50,508 nt of DNA, taken from Bdellovibrionales bacterium Ga0074137 (lineage in GTDB: Bacteria > Bdellovibrionota > Bdellovibrionia > Bdellovibrionales > JAMPXM01). Under the pieces are notes generated by a model. It did no database searches and was not told the origin of the DNA. It was given only the letters and a program-made list of their open reading frames with translations. The position numbers were made by a program, and so were the translations under genes. Of this stretch, positions 15,596 through 25,129 are shown in pieces (position 1 is the first letter of the stretch; each line of letters opens with the position of its first letter). The stretch spans positions 1 to 50,508 of the forward strand of contig LNDT01000040.1 in NCBI GenBank assembly GCA_001464715.1, in the 5' to 3' direction.

Positions 15596-18508
15596 TTGAT
15601 TTGGCGGCATTTTTTGGCGAAGGCATCTGAGAAAGTATCTGAAAAGGTTTCTGGGAAAAGTGCGGCGAGAAGTTCGGGTAAAACCTTGGTTGTTGTCGAA
15701 TCTCCGACCAAGGCCAAGACGATCCGAAAATTTCTTGGCAAAGACTTTATTGTCGAGAGCTGTATGGGGCACATCCGAGATCTGCCTCAATCCTCAAAAG
15801 ATATTCCGGAAAAATTTAAGAAACAGAAGTGGGCTCAGCTGGGCGTCGATACGGACCACGAGTTCGAACCGATTTATTGTGTTCCTAAAAACAAGACGAA
15901 GATCGTTACTCTTCTGAAAGAAAAATTAAAAGAAGTCGATCACCTTTTGCTCGCGACGGACGAAGACCGTGAGGGCGAGAGCATTAGCTGGCATTTGGTC
16001 GAAACTTTAAAGCCGCAAGTTCCGTTTCGTCGGATGGTTTTCAACGAAATTACCAAGGAAGCGATTCTCGATGCGGTGAAAGATACGCGCGAGATCAATT
16101 CAAATCTTGTCAGAGCCCAAGAAGCTCGTCGAATTCTTGACCGCTTGGTCGGCTACACGATTTCTCCGCTATTGTGGAAGAAAGTTGCGTACGGGCTTTC
16201 TGCCGGCCGCGTTCAGTCGGTGGCCGTTCGAATGATCGTCGAGCGAGAGCATGATCGGCTTCGTTTTAAGAAGTCCAGCTACTGGGATCTTGAGGCCGAG
16301 AACGAAAAAGATTCGATTCGATTTAAGTCGCGGCTGATCAGCTATGATGGTCAGCGTGTCGCAACGGGAAAAGATTTTGATTCGACGACCGGGGCCTTAT
16401 CCGTTGAGCGCATGAAAGATTCAGTTGCTCTTGACGAAGTAAAGGCCACAAAAATTTTGGCGCAGTTGCAAACAGCTCCGTGGAAAGTGACGGAGGCTGA
16501 AGAAAAGCCTGTGTCGCGAAAGCCTGCGGCCCCTTTCATCACTTCGACATTGCAGCAAGAGGCCAACCGAAAGCTTGGTCTCTCAGCGCGCGAAGCAATG
16601 CAGGTTGCTCAGTCACTCTACGAGCAGGGTTTTATTACCTATATGAGAACGGACTCGACGTTTCTTTCGACGCAGGCCCTTGAGGCCGCGCGCGGTCGAA
16701 TCACGAAGCTCTATGGTAAAGAGTATTTGCCGGAAGCTCCTCGCACTTACGACGACAAAAAGTCCAAAGGTGCCCAGGAAGCTCACGAAGCCATTCGGCC
16801 CGCGGGAACGGAAATGATTGTTCCCGAAGACACAGGTCTTTCGGGGCTTCCTCTAAAGCTTTACGATTTGATCTGGAAGCGCACGATCGCAAGCCAGATG
16901 GTGAACGCGCGTCAGCGGCAACTGGCCGTACGATTTGAAGTGGGATTGGGAACTTTCGCTGCCAGCGGAATGACGATCGAATTTCCCGGATTTTTGAGAG
17001 CGTACGTCGAAGGCAGCGATGACGAGACGGCGGCTTTGGAAGAAAAAGAAGTTCGTCTTCCAAGTCTTAAAAAAGGCGACAGCGTCAAATGCGCGGAACT
17101 TGTCACTCAAGCGCACGAGACAAAACCACCCGCTCGATTTACAGAAGCGAGTCTTGTTCAAACCATGGAAAAGGAAGGCATCGGTCGACCGTCGACCTAC
17201 GCGTCGATCATCGGAACGATTATCGACCGCGGCTATGTACGAAAAGCTGGTAACGCTCTGGTTCCGACGTTCACAGCGATGGTTGTTGCAAAGCTTCTCA
17301 GAAAGCATTTACCAGAATTTGTTGATCTCAAGTTCACAAGCGGGATGGAAGATTCTTTGGACGAAATTGCCAACGGCGATTTGGATTCCATCGGGTACTT
17401 GAAGTCGATTTACTTCGGAAAAGGTGCCAAGCACATTGGTCTTCGCCCCTTGGTCGACAAACAAGAAGCCGAAATCGATCCGGCCGAAGCTCGCACGATT
17501 CAGCTTGAGGGCCTTACCGGACTGAACTTCCGCGTGGGACGATACGGTGCTTATGTTTGTCGGGATACTAAAGACGGTGAGCAGTGTGCTTCGATTCCCG
17601 ATGCTCAATCGCCCTCCGAGATCACAGCTGAAATCGTCAACAAGCTGATAGATCAAAAACTCAATGGCGCCGATGCTCTTGGCAAAGATCCAAAATCGGG
17701 ACAGCCAATTTACGTTTTGAGTGGGCGCTATGGTCCGTACGTACAGTTGGGTGAAGCTGATAGCGAAGAGGCAAAGCCCAAGCGAGTTTCGTTACCCGCA
17801 GGCACAGAGCCCGAGTCGGTGACGATGGAAAAAGCTCTTCAGCTTTTGGAACTTCCAAAGACTCTTGGACTTCATCCTGGAACGGGAAAAGAAATCAAAG
17901 CCGGGCTTGGACGCTTTGGACCTTACGTGGTTCACGATGGAGATTTTCGGTCCATCCCAAAAACGGAAAGTCTTTTTGATGTGACCTTGGCGAGATCTCT
18001 TGAGCTTTTCGCAAAGGAAAAGCAGGGACGTGGTCGCGCGGCGGCTCTTCGGGAAATTCCAATTCCGAATCGAACCGATAAAATTCAAGTTTTCTCTGGA
18101 AAGTATGGGCCCTACGTGAAGCTTGGTAAGACGAACGCGTCTTTGCCAGAGGACATGAAGCCTGACGATATCACTTTTGAGCAAGCCATGGATTTGATCA
18201 AAGCCCGCGGCGGCGGCGATCCGGAAGAGGCTTCGACGTCATCTTCTGGCGGGCGCGGCGCAAAGGGTGGAAAAAAAGCGGCCAAAGCGAAAAAGCCGCT
18301 GGCTGAAAAAACGGAAGCTCAGAAAGCTGCGGGAGCGGCCTTCGCCGAGAAAATGGCGGCGGCACGCGCCGCTGCGGCGGAGCGAAAAGCTGGCGCATCG
18401 GGAGCCGTTGGTAAGTCTGGAGCGAAGGCTTCGACCAAACTACCTGCAAAGACAGTCGCTGTACCTTCTAAAAAAGCCACTGTGACGACGATCGTTCGAC
18501 GCAAATGA
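15596..18508 (+). CDS. topA: DNA topoisomerase I (type IA)
   Basis: This enzyme relaxes negatively supercoiled DNA. The Toprim domain begins TLVVVESPTKAKTIRKF and holds LLLATDEDREGESISWHL. The active-site Tyr is in QGFITYMRTDSTFLS (about residue 347). Instead of cysteine zinc fingers the C-terminus carries four Topo_C repeats (GRYGAYVC, SGRYGPYVQLG, GRFGPYVVHDG, SGKYGPYVKLG), then a Lys/Ala-rich tail of about 90 residues. The length of 970 is above E. coli's 865. The start is uncertain: TTG codons at 15596 and 15614 are possible and GGCGG precedes the second. Confidence 0.95.
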   Translation: MIWRHFLAKASEKVSEKVSGKSAARSSGKTLVVVESPTKAKTIRKFLGKDFIVESCMGHIRDLPQSSKDIPEKFKKQKWAQLGVDTDHEFEPIYCVPKNKTKIVTLLKEKLKEVDHLLLATDEDREGESISWHLVETLKPQVPFRRMVFNEITKEAILDAVKDTREINSNLVRAQEARRILDRLVGYTISPLLWKKVAYGLSAGRVQSVAVRMIVEREHDRLRFKKSSYWDLEAENEKDSIRFKSRLISYDGQRVATGKDFDSTTGALSVERMKDSVALDEVKATKILAQLQTAPWKVTEAEEKPVSRKPAAPFITSTLQQEANRKLGLSAREAMQVAQSLYEQGFITYMRTDSTFLSTQALEAARGRITKLYGKEYLPEAPRTYDDKKSKGAQEAHEAIRPAGTEMIVPEDTGLSGLPLKLYDLIWKRTIASQMVNARQRQLAVRFEVGLGTFAASGMTIEFPGFLRAYVEGSDDETAALEEKEVRLPSLKKGDSVKCAELVTQAHETKPPARFTEASLVQTMEKEGIGRPSTYASIIGTIIDRGYVRKAGNALVPTFTAMVVAKLLRKHLPEFVDLKFTSGMEDSLDEIANGDLDSIGYLKSIYFGKGAKHIGLRPLVDKQEAEIDPAEARTIQLEGLTGLNFRVGRYGAYVCRDTKDGEQCASIPDAQSPSEITAEIVNKLIDQKLNGADALGKDPKSGQPIYVLSGRYGPYVQLGEADSEEAKPKRVSLPAGTEPESVTMEKALQLLELPKTLGLHPGTGKEIKAGLGRFGPYVVHDGDFRSIPKTESLFDVTLARSLELFAKEKQGRGRAAALREIPIPNRTDKIQVFSGKYGPYVKLGKTNASLPEDMKPDDITFEQAMDLIKARGGGDPEEASTSSSGGRGAKGGKKAAKAKKPLAEKTEAQKAAGAAFAEKMAAARAAAAERKAGASGAVGKSGAKASTKLPAKTVAVPSKKATVTTIVRRK

Positions 18509-18594
18509 TGACGAGAGCGCGAAGTTTCGGCTTCGCCAAAAGCTGAATAAGGCCTTGTTGAATTTAGTAGCTGTTCGGGCTAGCGTCCGCGACA

Positions 18595-19560
18595 GTGAAC
18601 GATCGAGACAGCTCCAAAGTCGAAACACAAAGCGTTGCGGCTCCTCAGGGAGTTTGGGCGCCGGTGCAACCTGAACGCGGGCAACTTGAGTTGCCGATTG
18701 GGCGTGATGTCGCCCGTGATCGGAACGCGGATCGCGGCGGTCGAAGCTTCTATTTTTTCGATTTCGACGACAACGTCGCGTTCTTGGCGACACCAATCGT
18801 ATTGTTTCATCGAGAAACAAAAGAAGAGCTCAAAGTGTCCAGCGGCGAGTATGCAAAAGTTCACCAAAGCGTTGGCCAAGCTGGGGCGTACTCAAATTAC
18901 GAGATTATCAATGAGGACCGCAGGGGTTCTTTTCGAAATTTCCGCGACCGCGATTTGAATGTTCTCGAAAAGCTTTTGGGTCGAAAACAAATTTTTGTTC
19001 AGGATTTGGCGCACGCATTGGGGCATCCCGATGTTGCTTGGAAGGGTCCGTCGTGGAGCTGTTTTTACCACGCGGCTTTGAATCGGCGACCGATGAGCGT
19101 GATTACGGCGCGTGGGCACGCGCCAGAGACGATCAAAGCTGGAATTCGGCTTCTCGTGGACCGCCAGTATTTGCCGTTTGAACCCAACTATCTCAGCGTG
19201 TTTCCCGTGACCCATCCGAATGTTCGGTCGGAACTTGGTTGTACCGACGGCTCGACTTCCGTCGCGTCCTTAAAAAAAGCAGCCATTCGCGCCTCGGTCG
19301 AGCGCGCGATTGAAGTTTATGGAAATAGCGACTTTCATCGCTTCGGAATGTCTGATGACGACCCGCACAATATCGAGCTTATTACGCAGGAGATGCGAAC
19401 CCTGAAAGCCAAGTACCCGATGATGTCGTTCTTTGTCATTGAGACGCAGGCGGGACGTTTTGTGAAATGGGAAGTCTATGCCGACCACTCGGAAGCGACG
19501 GTGTGTTCAACAAATACAGATTTCCAGTCCTTTGAGCAGCTGACGCTTCTTCCTCCTTAG
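18595..19560 (+). CDS. HAD-like hypothetical protein
   Basis: The family is not firmly recognised. The product has 321 residues and is cytoplasmic. The segment SFYFFDFDDNVAFLATP resembles HAD motif I (DxDxN), SVITARGHAPETI resembles motif II, and YGNSDFHRFGMSDDDPHNI resembles the acidic motif region. A phosphatase-like fold is therefore plausible, but the spacing is unusual because a long insert separates motifs I and II. The GTG start has no clear ribosome binding site. It lies 86 bases after topA and 87 before the protease gene. Confidence 0.6.
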   Translation: MNDRDSSKVETQSVAAPQGVWAPVQPERGQLELPIGRDVARDRNADRGGRSFYFFDFDDNVAFLATPIVLFHRETKEELKVSSGEYAKVHQSVGQAGAYSNYEIINEDRRGSFRNFRDRDLNVLEKLLGRKQIFVQDLAHALGHPDVAWKGPSWSCFYHAALNRRPMSVITARGHAPETIKAGIRLLVDRQYLPFEPNYLSVFPVTHPNVRSELGCTDGSTSVASLKKAAIRASVERAIEVYGNSDFHRFGMSDDDPHNIELITQEMRTLKAKYPMMSFFVIETQAGRFVKWEVYADHSEATVCSTNTDFQSFEQLTLLPP

Positions 19561-19647
19561 AGGTATTGTATGAAGGTCGAGGGGAAAAGGACGCGGTCGC
19601 ATCGAGCGCGTCGGTAGCTTTTCTCTGGAAAGTTGAAAGGAATCTTC

Positions 19648-21867
19648 ATGACCACTCGCCCGCGTTTTAAGTTCCGTTTTGCGGCATCGAATATTTTCAG
19701 AGTCGCGGTCGCCGGCGCTGTTTTGGGTGCGGCGTTAGGGGCTTCGAAAATTTTCACTGAAGCCGAGGCGCAGGCTCCAAAGTCCGGCGGTCTTAAACTT
19801 GGATGCGAAAATGTTCGTCGCATCCAAGACAAGTTTTTCGATCAGCACATTTTGTTCAAAGCGCCAGATGCGGCCATCGAGGGGCGCACTGTCGAGCAAT
19901 ACATTAAACGTCTCGACGCCGCGAAGCTCTACCTGCTGCAATCTGATGTCGACAGCATGAAGTCGAAAATGAAGGGCCTTTTCAAAGCTCTGGAAAATGA
20001 CAACTGCACGGCGCTGACGTCGTCTTACGATGTATTGATCAAGAGAGTTGAAGAGCGCGTCGACTTTGCCAAAAAAACTTTGAGTTCGAAAGAATTCAAA
20101 TTCGATCCGACAACATCGATCACTTTAGATCCCGACAAACGAAAGTACGCACGAACCGTTGCCGAGCAGAACGCGTACCAGATGAAATACATTCAGTTCC
20201 AACTTTCCAATCAGCTAGCAACGGGTTTGAAGCAAGATGAAGCCCAAGCGCAAGTCATTCGCACCTATGAGCGCGGACTGAAAAGAATTAAGGACACAGA
20301 TCAAGAACAGCGATTCGCTGACTACTTGGAATCTTTCGGTAGAGCGTTGGATCCTCACACGTCATATTTTTCGAAGGACGCTTTGGAGGACTTCGAAGTT
20401 CAGATGAGTCTTTCTTTAGAGGGCATCGGTGCTTCGCTCTCTTCACAAGACGGTTTCACTGTGGTCGAGCAGCTGATCGATGGCGGAAGCGCGAAAGCGT
20501 CCGGCATGGTTCAGCCGCAAGACAAAATCGTCGCCGTGGGTCAGTTCAAAACTGACGGCAGCGAAGAGCAGTTTGAAAACGTCGTGGAGATGGATCTTCG
20601 CGAAGTGGTTCGCCGGATTCGCGGTCCGAAGGGAACGAAAGTTCGCTTGCAACTTCTTCGTCAAAAGACAGATGGTTCGAAAGAGCGCCTTTCTGTGACG
20701 TTATCTCGCGATAAAATCAAACTTGAAGAAGATGCCGCTCAGCTTTCGATGCAAACGCGAGAGATTGATGGGAAGCCCGTTTCGGTGGCCGTCATTAATC
20801 TTCCTTCGTTTTATTCGGATGGACGGCGCGGAGGTCGTTCGGCAGCTTCAGATATGAAGCGCTTGATCGGCGAGGCTCGTGAAAAAGGTGCGAAGGCCAT
20901 GGTCCTCGACTTTTCAACAAACGGCGGCGGATCACTTGATGATGCTGTCCGCATTGCGGGTCTCTTTTTCAAAACTGGAAATGTCGTAAAGCAATCTTCC
21001 AATCGTGATCCCGAAGGACCGGCGCTAACGTTGACCGATCGTGATCCCGCCATTGATTGGGCGGGTCCGCTTGTGATTTTGACGAGCCGGATTTCTGCTT
21101 CGGCCAGCGAAATCGTTGCTGGAACTTTGAAAGACTACAATCGCGCTGTTGTTGTCGGCGGAGACCACACGTTTGGTAAAGGAAGCGTTCAGTCCGTTCA
21201 GGAACTTCCCCCAGGTTTGGGTGCCGTAAAGACAACGGTTGGCTGGTTCTTTACTCCGGGTGGTTTTTCGACTCAGTGGCGTGGCGTGGATGCGGACATT
21301 GTGTTCCCAAGTCCGTTTTCAACAGACGATATCGGTGAAAAAAGTTTGGATTATTCTTTGAAGCCGAAAGCGATCAAAGAGTTCCGCTCAAAAGATGCCA
21401 ATGCTGTCGGACCTGAAGCTTGGAAAGAAGTGAGCAAACTAGAGCTTGATCAGTTGAAAGTTCGGGCCAAAGCACGCGTGCTGAAAAACCCTGAGTTCGT
21501 GAAGATCACTGGTGAAATACAAAAAGCCAAAGCTCGCGGGAAAGTCATTAAACTTGCTGAGTCTTTGAAAGAATCAAAAGAGCGCAAAGACGAAAATGAT
21601 TCAAAAAAGCAGTGGGGCAAAGAAGAGAAGCTGGCCGAGTACTTGAAGCGCGCAGAGCTTCAAGAAGCTTTGAATGTGGCAGCCGACCTCTTTGCTCTTC
21701 AAAACAAAGTGGCGCTCAACAAAGTCGTGATCCCGCCACCACCGCCAGCGACAACAAAAGTCGCTGCCGCGACAAAGAAGAATTCGGACCCAGCACTTCC
21801 TGAGGATCCCGATAAGCCCGTTGGAACCATTCAGCGCGATGAAACAAAGGGGTCGATTTCTCCTTAA
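19648..21867 (+). CDS. prc: Carboxy-terminal processing protease (Prc/Tsp-type, S41)
   Basis: This is a periplasmic serine protease that trims or degrades proteins from their C-termini. Order: signal peptide or anchor (IFRVAVAGAVLGAALGA); N-terminal helical domain (about 40-230); PDZ domain with GIGASLSSQDGFTVVEQL (about 255-340); S41 catalytic domain with RISASASEIVAGTLKDY (catalytic Ser at about 481) and HTFGKGSVQSVQ (Lys at about 511); and a C-terminal DUF3340-like helical region. The length of 739 matches the large Prc group, not the short CtpA group. GAAAGGAA lies before the ATG. A terminator follows. Confidence 0.92.
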   Translation: MTTRPRFKFRFAASNIFRVAVAGAVLGAALGASKIFTEAEAQAPKSGGLKLGCENVRRIQDKFFDQHILFKAPDAAIEGRTVEQYIKRLDAAKLYLLQSDVDSMKSKMKGLFKALENDNCTALTSSYDVLIKRVEERVDFAKKTLSSKEFKFDPTTSITLDPDKRKYARTVAEQNAYQMKYIQFQLSNQLATGLKQDEAQAQVIRTYERGLKRIKDTDQEQRFADYLESFGRALDPHTSYFSKDALEDFEVQMSLSLEGIGASLSSQDGFTVVEQLIDGGSAKASGMVQPQDKIVAVGQFKTDGSEEQFENVVEMDLREVVRRIRGPKGTKVRLQLLRQKTDGSKERLSVTLSRDKIKLEEDAAQLSMQTREIDGKPVSVAVINLPSFYSDGRRGGRSAASDMKRLIGEAREKGAKAMVLDFSTNGGGSLDDAVRIAGLFFKTGNVVKQSSNRDPEGPALTLTDRDPAIDWAGPLVILTSRISASASEIVAGTLKDYNRAVVVGGDHTFGKGSVQSVQELPPGLGAVKTTVGWFFTPGGFSTQWRGVDADIVFPSPFSTDDIGEKSLDYSLKPKAIKEFRSKDANAVGPEAWKEVSKLELDQLKVRAKARVLKNPEFVKITGEIQKAKARGKVIKLAESLKESKERKDENDSKKQWGKEEKLAEYLKRAELQEALNVAADLFALQNKVALNKVVIPPPPPATTKVAAATKKNSDPALPEDPDKPVGTIQRDETKGSISP

Positions 21868-21916
21868 CGACCGAGTGTCGCGCCGGGGTCGTCCCCTGGG
21901 GGGCCTTCTTCAACAT

Positions 21917-21955
21917 AGCGCCGCTTCCGTCATTGGAAAGCGGCGCTGTTTTTTT
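21917..21955 (+). terminator. Rho-independent terminator after prc
   Basis: The 10-bp stem AGCGCCGCTT (21917-21926) pairs with 21938-21947 and is followed by a run of seven T. It separates the protease from the dehydrogenase genes. Confidence 0.85.
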
Positions 21956-22012
21956 GACTTCATACCCCATCGTGGGTAACCAAGAGTGCAATCGAATCCT
22001 ATGGGGGAGTCC

Positions 22013-23134
22013 ATGAGGCAAGTTCAGTCCACGAAGTCGAAGGCGCAGATGAAAACTCGTCCGTCGGCCAAAAAAGCCGCTAAGAAACCTTCCGTAAAAA
22101 AGACCGAAAAAGCGCAGGCGAAAGATCGTGCGCTGGGTCTCTTGCCGAAGAATCAAGTGCTTCAAATGATGGACCTGATGGTGAAGTCGCGCGTTTTGGA
22201 AGAGCGCCTCATTAAGGTATACAAAGCCGGCGATGCTTTCTTTTGGATCGGTGGACCGGGGGAAGAGGCTTTCGGGGTTCCGCTTGGTCTTTTGACGAAC
22301 AAGGGACAGGGGCCTGCTTACGATTACCTGCATCTTCATTACCGCGGAACGCCGACGTTGATTGCGATGGGTATGCCTTACCTCGAATCCATTCGCCTCA
22401 TCATGAATCGAGCGACAGATCGTTCGACCGGTGGAAGAAATTTTGCGAATCACTACTGCTACCCTGAGTGGAATGTCGTGCCGGTGGGATCGCCGATTGA
22501 AGTTCAGTACGGAATGGCGATCGGAACAGCGCTTGCTCAACGACGACGAAAGATGAAAAAAGAAGCTTCAGGAGTCACGATTGTCACTGGCGGTGATGCG
22601 GGATCTGCCGAGGGTGATTTTGCGTCGTGTCTGATTTGGTCGTCGCGACCTGGGAATGAACTGCCAATCTATATCACTGTTCAAAACAACAAGTGGGGCA
22701 TCTCAACACCATTTTCAGAGCAGCACGGTGAAAAGAATGTCGCCGATCGCGGTAAGGCCTTTGGTATTCGCACCAATGTCGTCAACGGCAACGATCCGAT
22801 CGAGTCGTATTTTCAGATCCAAGGCGATCTTGATTACATCAAGAAAAACACGCGGCCGGTTTTGACCGAGTTCCATGTCTCGCGGCTTTACGGTCACTCC
22901 TCGGCCTCTGGCGCCAATCGTGATTCTGGCGAAGATCCCATCGAACTTTTTGAAAAGCGCCTCGTTGATTCCAAATATGTGGCGCCAGGTTTCGTGAAAG
23001 AGCTTTGGGCTCAGTACGACGTTGAGTCCCGTCAGGCCGCCGACATCGCTAGAAGTGAAGCGGGTCCAAGCAAAGATACGATCTGGGATCACGTTTACGC
23101 TGACGGTGAAAATGCGGACTGGAGGAAGTTCTAA
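22013..23134 (+). CDS. 2-oxo acid dehydrogenase E1 component, alpha subunit
   Basis: This is the thiamine-pyrophosphate-dependent E1 alpha subunit of a pyruvate or branched-chain 2-oxo acid dehydrogenase. The TPP-binding motif runs GGDAGSAEGDF to VQNNKWGIST, with GDA where most relatives have GDG or GEG. Other landmarks are GGPGEEAFGVPLGLL, YDYLHLHYRGTPTLIAMG and LYGHSSASGANRD. The first 40 residues are a Lys/Ala-rich extension. I chose the ATG with GGGGGAG just upstream; a GTG 27 bases earlier is possible. The stop overlaps the beta-subunit ATG by one base (TAATG), so the subunits are made together. E2 and E3 genes are not in this window. Similarity looks closest to the 2-oxoisovalerate type. 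Confidence 0.9.
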   Translation: MRQVQSTKSKAQMKTRPSAKKAAKKPSVKKTEKAQAKDRALGLLPKNQVLQMMDLMVKSRVLEERLIKVYKAGDAFFWIGGPGEEAFGVPLGLLTNKGQGPAYDYLHLHYRGTPTLIAMGMPYLESIRLIMNRATDRSTGGRNFANHYCYPEWNVVPVGSPIEVQYGMAIGTALAQRRRKMKKEASGVTIVTGGDAGSAEGDFASCLIWSSRPGNELPIYITVQNNKWGISTPFSEQHGEKNVADRGKAFGIRTNVVNGNDPIESYFQIQGDLDYIKKNTRPVLTEFHVSRLYGHSSASGANRDSGEDPIELFEKRLVDSKYVAPGFVKELWAQYDVESRQAADIARSEAGPSKDTIWDHVYADGENADWRKF

Positions 23135-24186
23135 TGGCAAACATGGCACAGGCCATTCGAATGGCTCTTCATTACGGCGAGAAAAACTTAGGCGTCACAG
23201 ATATTTTTGGAGAAGACGTGGGCGCGCCATTGGGTGGCGCTTTCACTGTGACTCAAGGTCTTGAGACCGCTTGGAATTCACCGCTCGATGAGCGCGGCAT
23301 CGTTTCGACGGCGATTGGCCTTGGCCTCGCGGGCGATCGCTGTGTCGCCGAGATTCAATTTTGCGATTACATCTTCAACACGATCGATCTTTTGAAAATC
23401 GCTGGGAATACTCTTTGGTGCTCCAACGGGCAGTACAATATGCCGATCGTCGTAATGACTCCAGTCGGAGCGGGCATCCGTGGATCCGTGTATCACTCGC
23501 ATTCATTCGACGCTTGGGCGGCGCGCCTTCCGGGGTGGAAAGTTGTCATGCCGTCGACGCCTCTCGATGCGTATGGACTTATGATTTCTGCGATCAAAGA
23601 TCCAAATCCCGTTTTGTTCTTGAAACCAAAATCTCTGTTGCGAGTTCGTGGCGAAGAACTTCTGCCGGGTGAGCCTGCGGAAAAAGAACTTAAGTCGATG
23701 ATCGATGCGCCCATCGGAGATCGTTCGAAATGGAAAGCCCGCTGGCCAAAGCTTGGCGAATTCGAAATCCCCATTGGAAAAGGAAAGATCGTTCATGAAG
23801 GGAGCGACGTTACAGTTGTGAGTTACGGTCGAACCCTTCCACTTTGTGTGAAAGCGGCGCAAGAACTTGCGACGCAAGGTCGATCGGTGGAAGTGATCGA
23901 TCTTCGTTCGATCTACCCTTATGACTGGCAGATGATTCGTGAATCCGTTCAAAAAACGGGACGGGTCTTGTTCGTTAACGAAGATACGGAAGTGACGAAT
24001 TTCGGTGAGCATCTGGCTTACCGGGTGACCCAAGAACTCTTTTATGAAATTCACGCTCGCCCGCGTGTTCTTGCGGGAAAAAATCTTCCAGGCATTGGAC
24101 TCCATCCGAACTTGGAAGAGGCGTCGGTTCCTCACTATGAAGACATCGTTCATGAGTTGCGCGAAGTTTTGGAAGAGGTTCCCTAG
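23134..24186 (+). CDS. 2-oxo acid dehydrogenase E1 component, beta subunit
   Basis: This is the E1 beta subunit, which forms the heterotetramer with E1 alpha and completes the TPP site. The family opening is MANMAQAIRMALHYGEKN, followed by FGEDVGAPLGGAFTVTQGL, ERGIVSTAIGLGLAG and AEIQFCDYIFNTIDLL. The C-terminal transketolase domain has VTVVSYGRTLPLCVKAA and EVIDLRSIYPYDW. The length of 350 is normal (325-360). The start overlaps the alpha stop by one base. The methyltransferase gene begins directly after the stop. Confidence 0.93.
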   Translation: MANMAQAIRMALHYGEKNLGVTDIFGEDVGAPLGGAFTVTQGLETAWNSPLDERGIVSTAIGLGLAGDRCVAEIQFCDYIFNTIDLLKIAGNTLWCSNGQYNMPIVVMTPVGAGIRGSVYHSHSFDAWAARLPGWKVVMPSTPLDAYGLMISAIKDPNPVLFLKPKSLLRVRGEELLPGEPAEKELKSMIDAPIGDRSKWKARWPKLGEFEIPIGKGKIVHEGSDVTVVSYGRTLPLCVKAAQELATQGRSVEVIDLRSIYPYDWQMIRESVQKTGRVLFVNEDTEVTNFGEHLAYRVTQELFYEIHARPRVLAGKNLPGIGLHPNLEEASVPHYEDIVHELREVLEEVP

Positions 24187-25017
24187 GTGGCCACTCGAAA
24201 GTCAGTCAGTTCGAAATTGGTGACGCCACCGTTTGATCGCTATGATTTTTATCGTCGAGCGGTTCAGTCGCCGGATGTCGATGTGCGTTTTCTGCGCGAT
24301 ACCTACCGAGAAATAAAGAAGACCGAGCCGCGAGATTTGCGCGAGGACTTTTGCGGAACTTTTGCGATTTCATGCGAATGGGCGAAACTTTCGCCGAAGT
24401 ACCGTGCGTTCGGGGTCGACCTCGACAACGAGCCGATCTTGTATGGTCTGTCTCACAATCTTTCGCAGCTTCCGAAGAGTGTTCGTGACCGAGTCAAGAT
24501 TCAACAAGACAATGTGTTGAATCCGGGGCTACCGAAAGTCGACATTGTTTCCGCGATGAATTTCTCGCACTACGTTTTCAAAGATCGCGCGGTGATGAAG
24601 TCGTACTTTCACAACGCGCACTCAACGTTAAATGTTGGCGGTATTTTTGCGGTCGACTGTTTTGGTGGGCCCAGTTGCCAAAAGCCCTCGCGCGAAGAAA
24701 CGGATCACCGAAATTTCACCTATATTTGGGAGCAAGTTTCGTTTGATCCTGTGACTAGCGAAGCGCTCTTTCATATCCACTTCAAAGTGAAAGAGCCCGG
24801 TGGAAAAGTCCGGCGGCATAACAATCAATTCACTTATGACTGGCGAATGTGGTCGATTCTTGAGCTTCGCGAAATGATGATGGAGACCGGCTTCCGCAAG
24901 ACTCACGTCTACTGGGAAGGCACGACTCGCAATGGTGAAGGGGATGGTATTTTCACTCGCGTCGAACGCGGTGAAGAGTGTGAGGCTTGGGTCGCGTACG
25001 TCGTCGGCGAAAAGTAG
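24187..25017 (+). CDS. Class I SAM-dependent methyltransferase
   Basis: The product has 276 residues from a GTG that immediately follows the TAG stop of E1 beta, so it is cotranscribed with the dehydrogenase. SAM-binding features are REDFCGTFAISCEWAKL (motif I region), FGVDLDNEPILYGL (the acidic end of strand 2) and VDIVSAMNFSHYVF (motif IV region). It is cytoplasmic. The substrate is unknown; position alone does not show a link with branched-chain metabolism. Confidence 0.78.
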   Translation: MATRKSVSSKLVTPPFDRYDFYRRAVQSPDVDVRFLRDTYREIKKTEPRDLREDFCGTFAISCEWAKLSPKYRAFGVDLDNEPILYGLSHNLSQLPKSVRDRVKIQQDNVLNPGLPKVDIVSAMNFSHYVFKDRAVMKSYFHNAHSTLNVGGIFAVDCFGGPSCQKPSREETDHRNFTYIWEQVSFDPVTSEALFHIHFKVKEPGGKVRRHNNQFTYDWRMWSILELREMMMETGFRKTHVYWEGTTRNGEGDGIFTRVERGEECEAWVAYVVGEK

Positions 25018-25129
25018 CCGAGTTCGCGAAGGAACGACTCTGAGGTCGAGCTGAGACTTTCGACAAAGGGCTAGGTCGCGCTAACTCGTTCCGTTTCAAG
25101 ACTTCCGAACTGAAATCCGAAAAGAACCC

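Noticed and set aside
18512-18545. GCGAAG/CTTCGC hairpin after topA as a terminator
   Set aside because: The stem is only six bases and no T-run follows.
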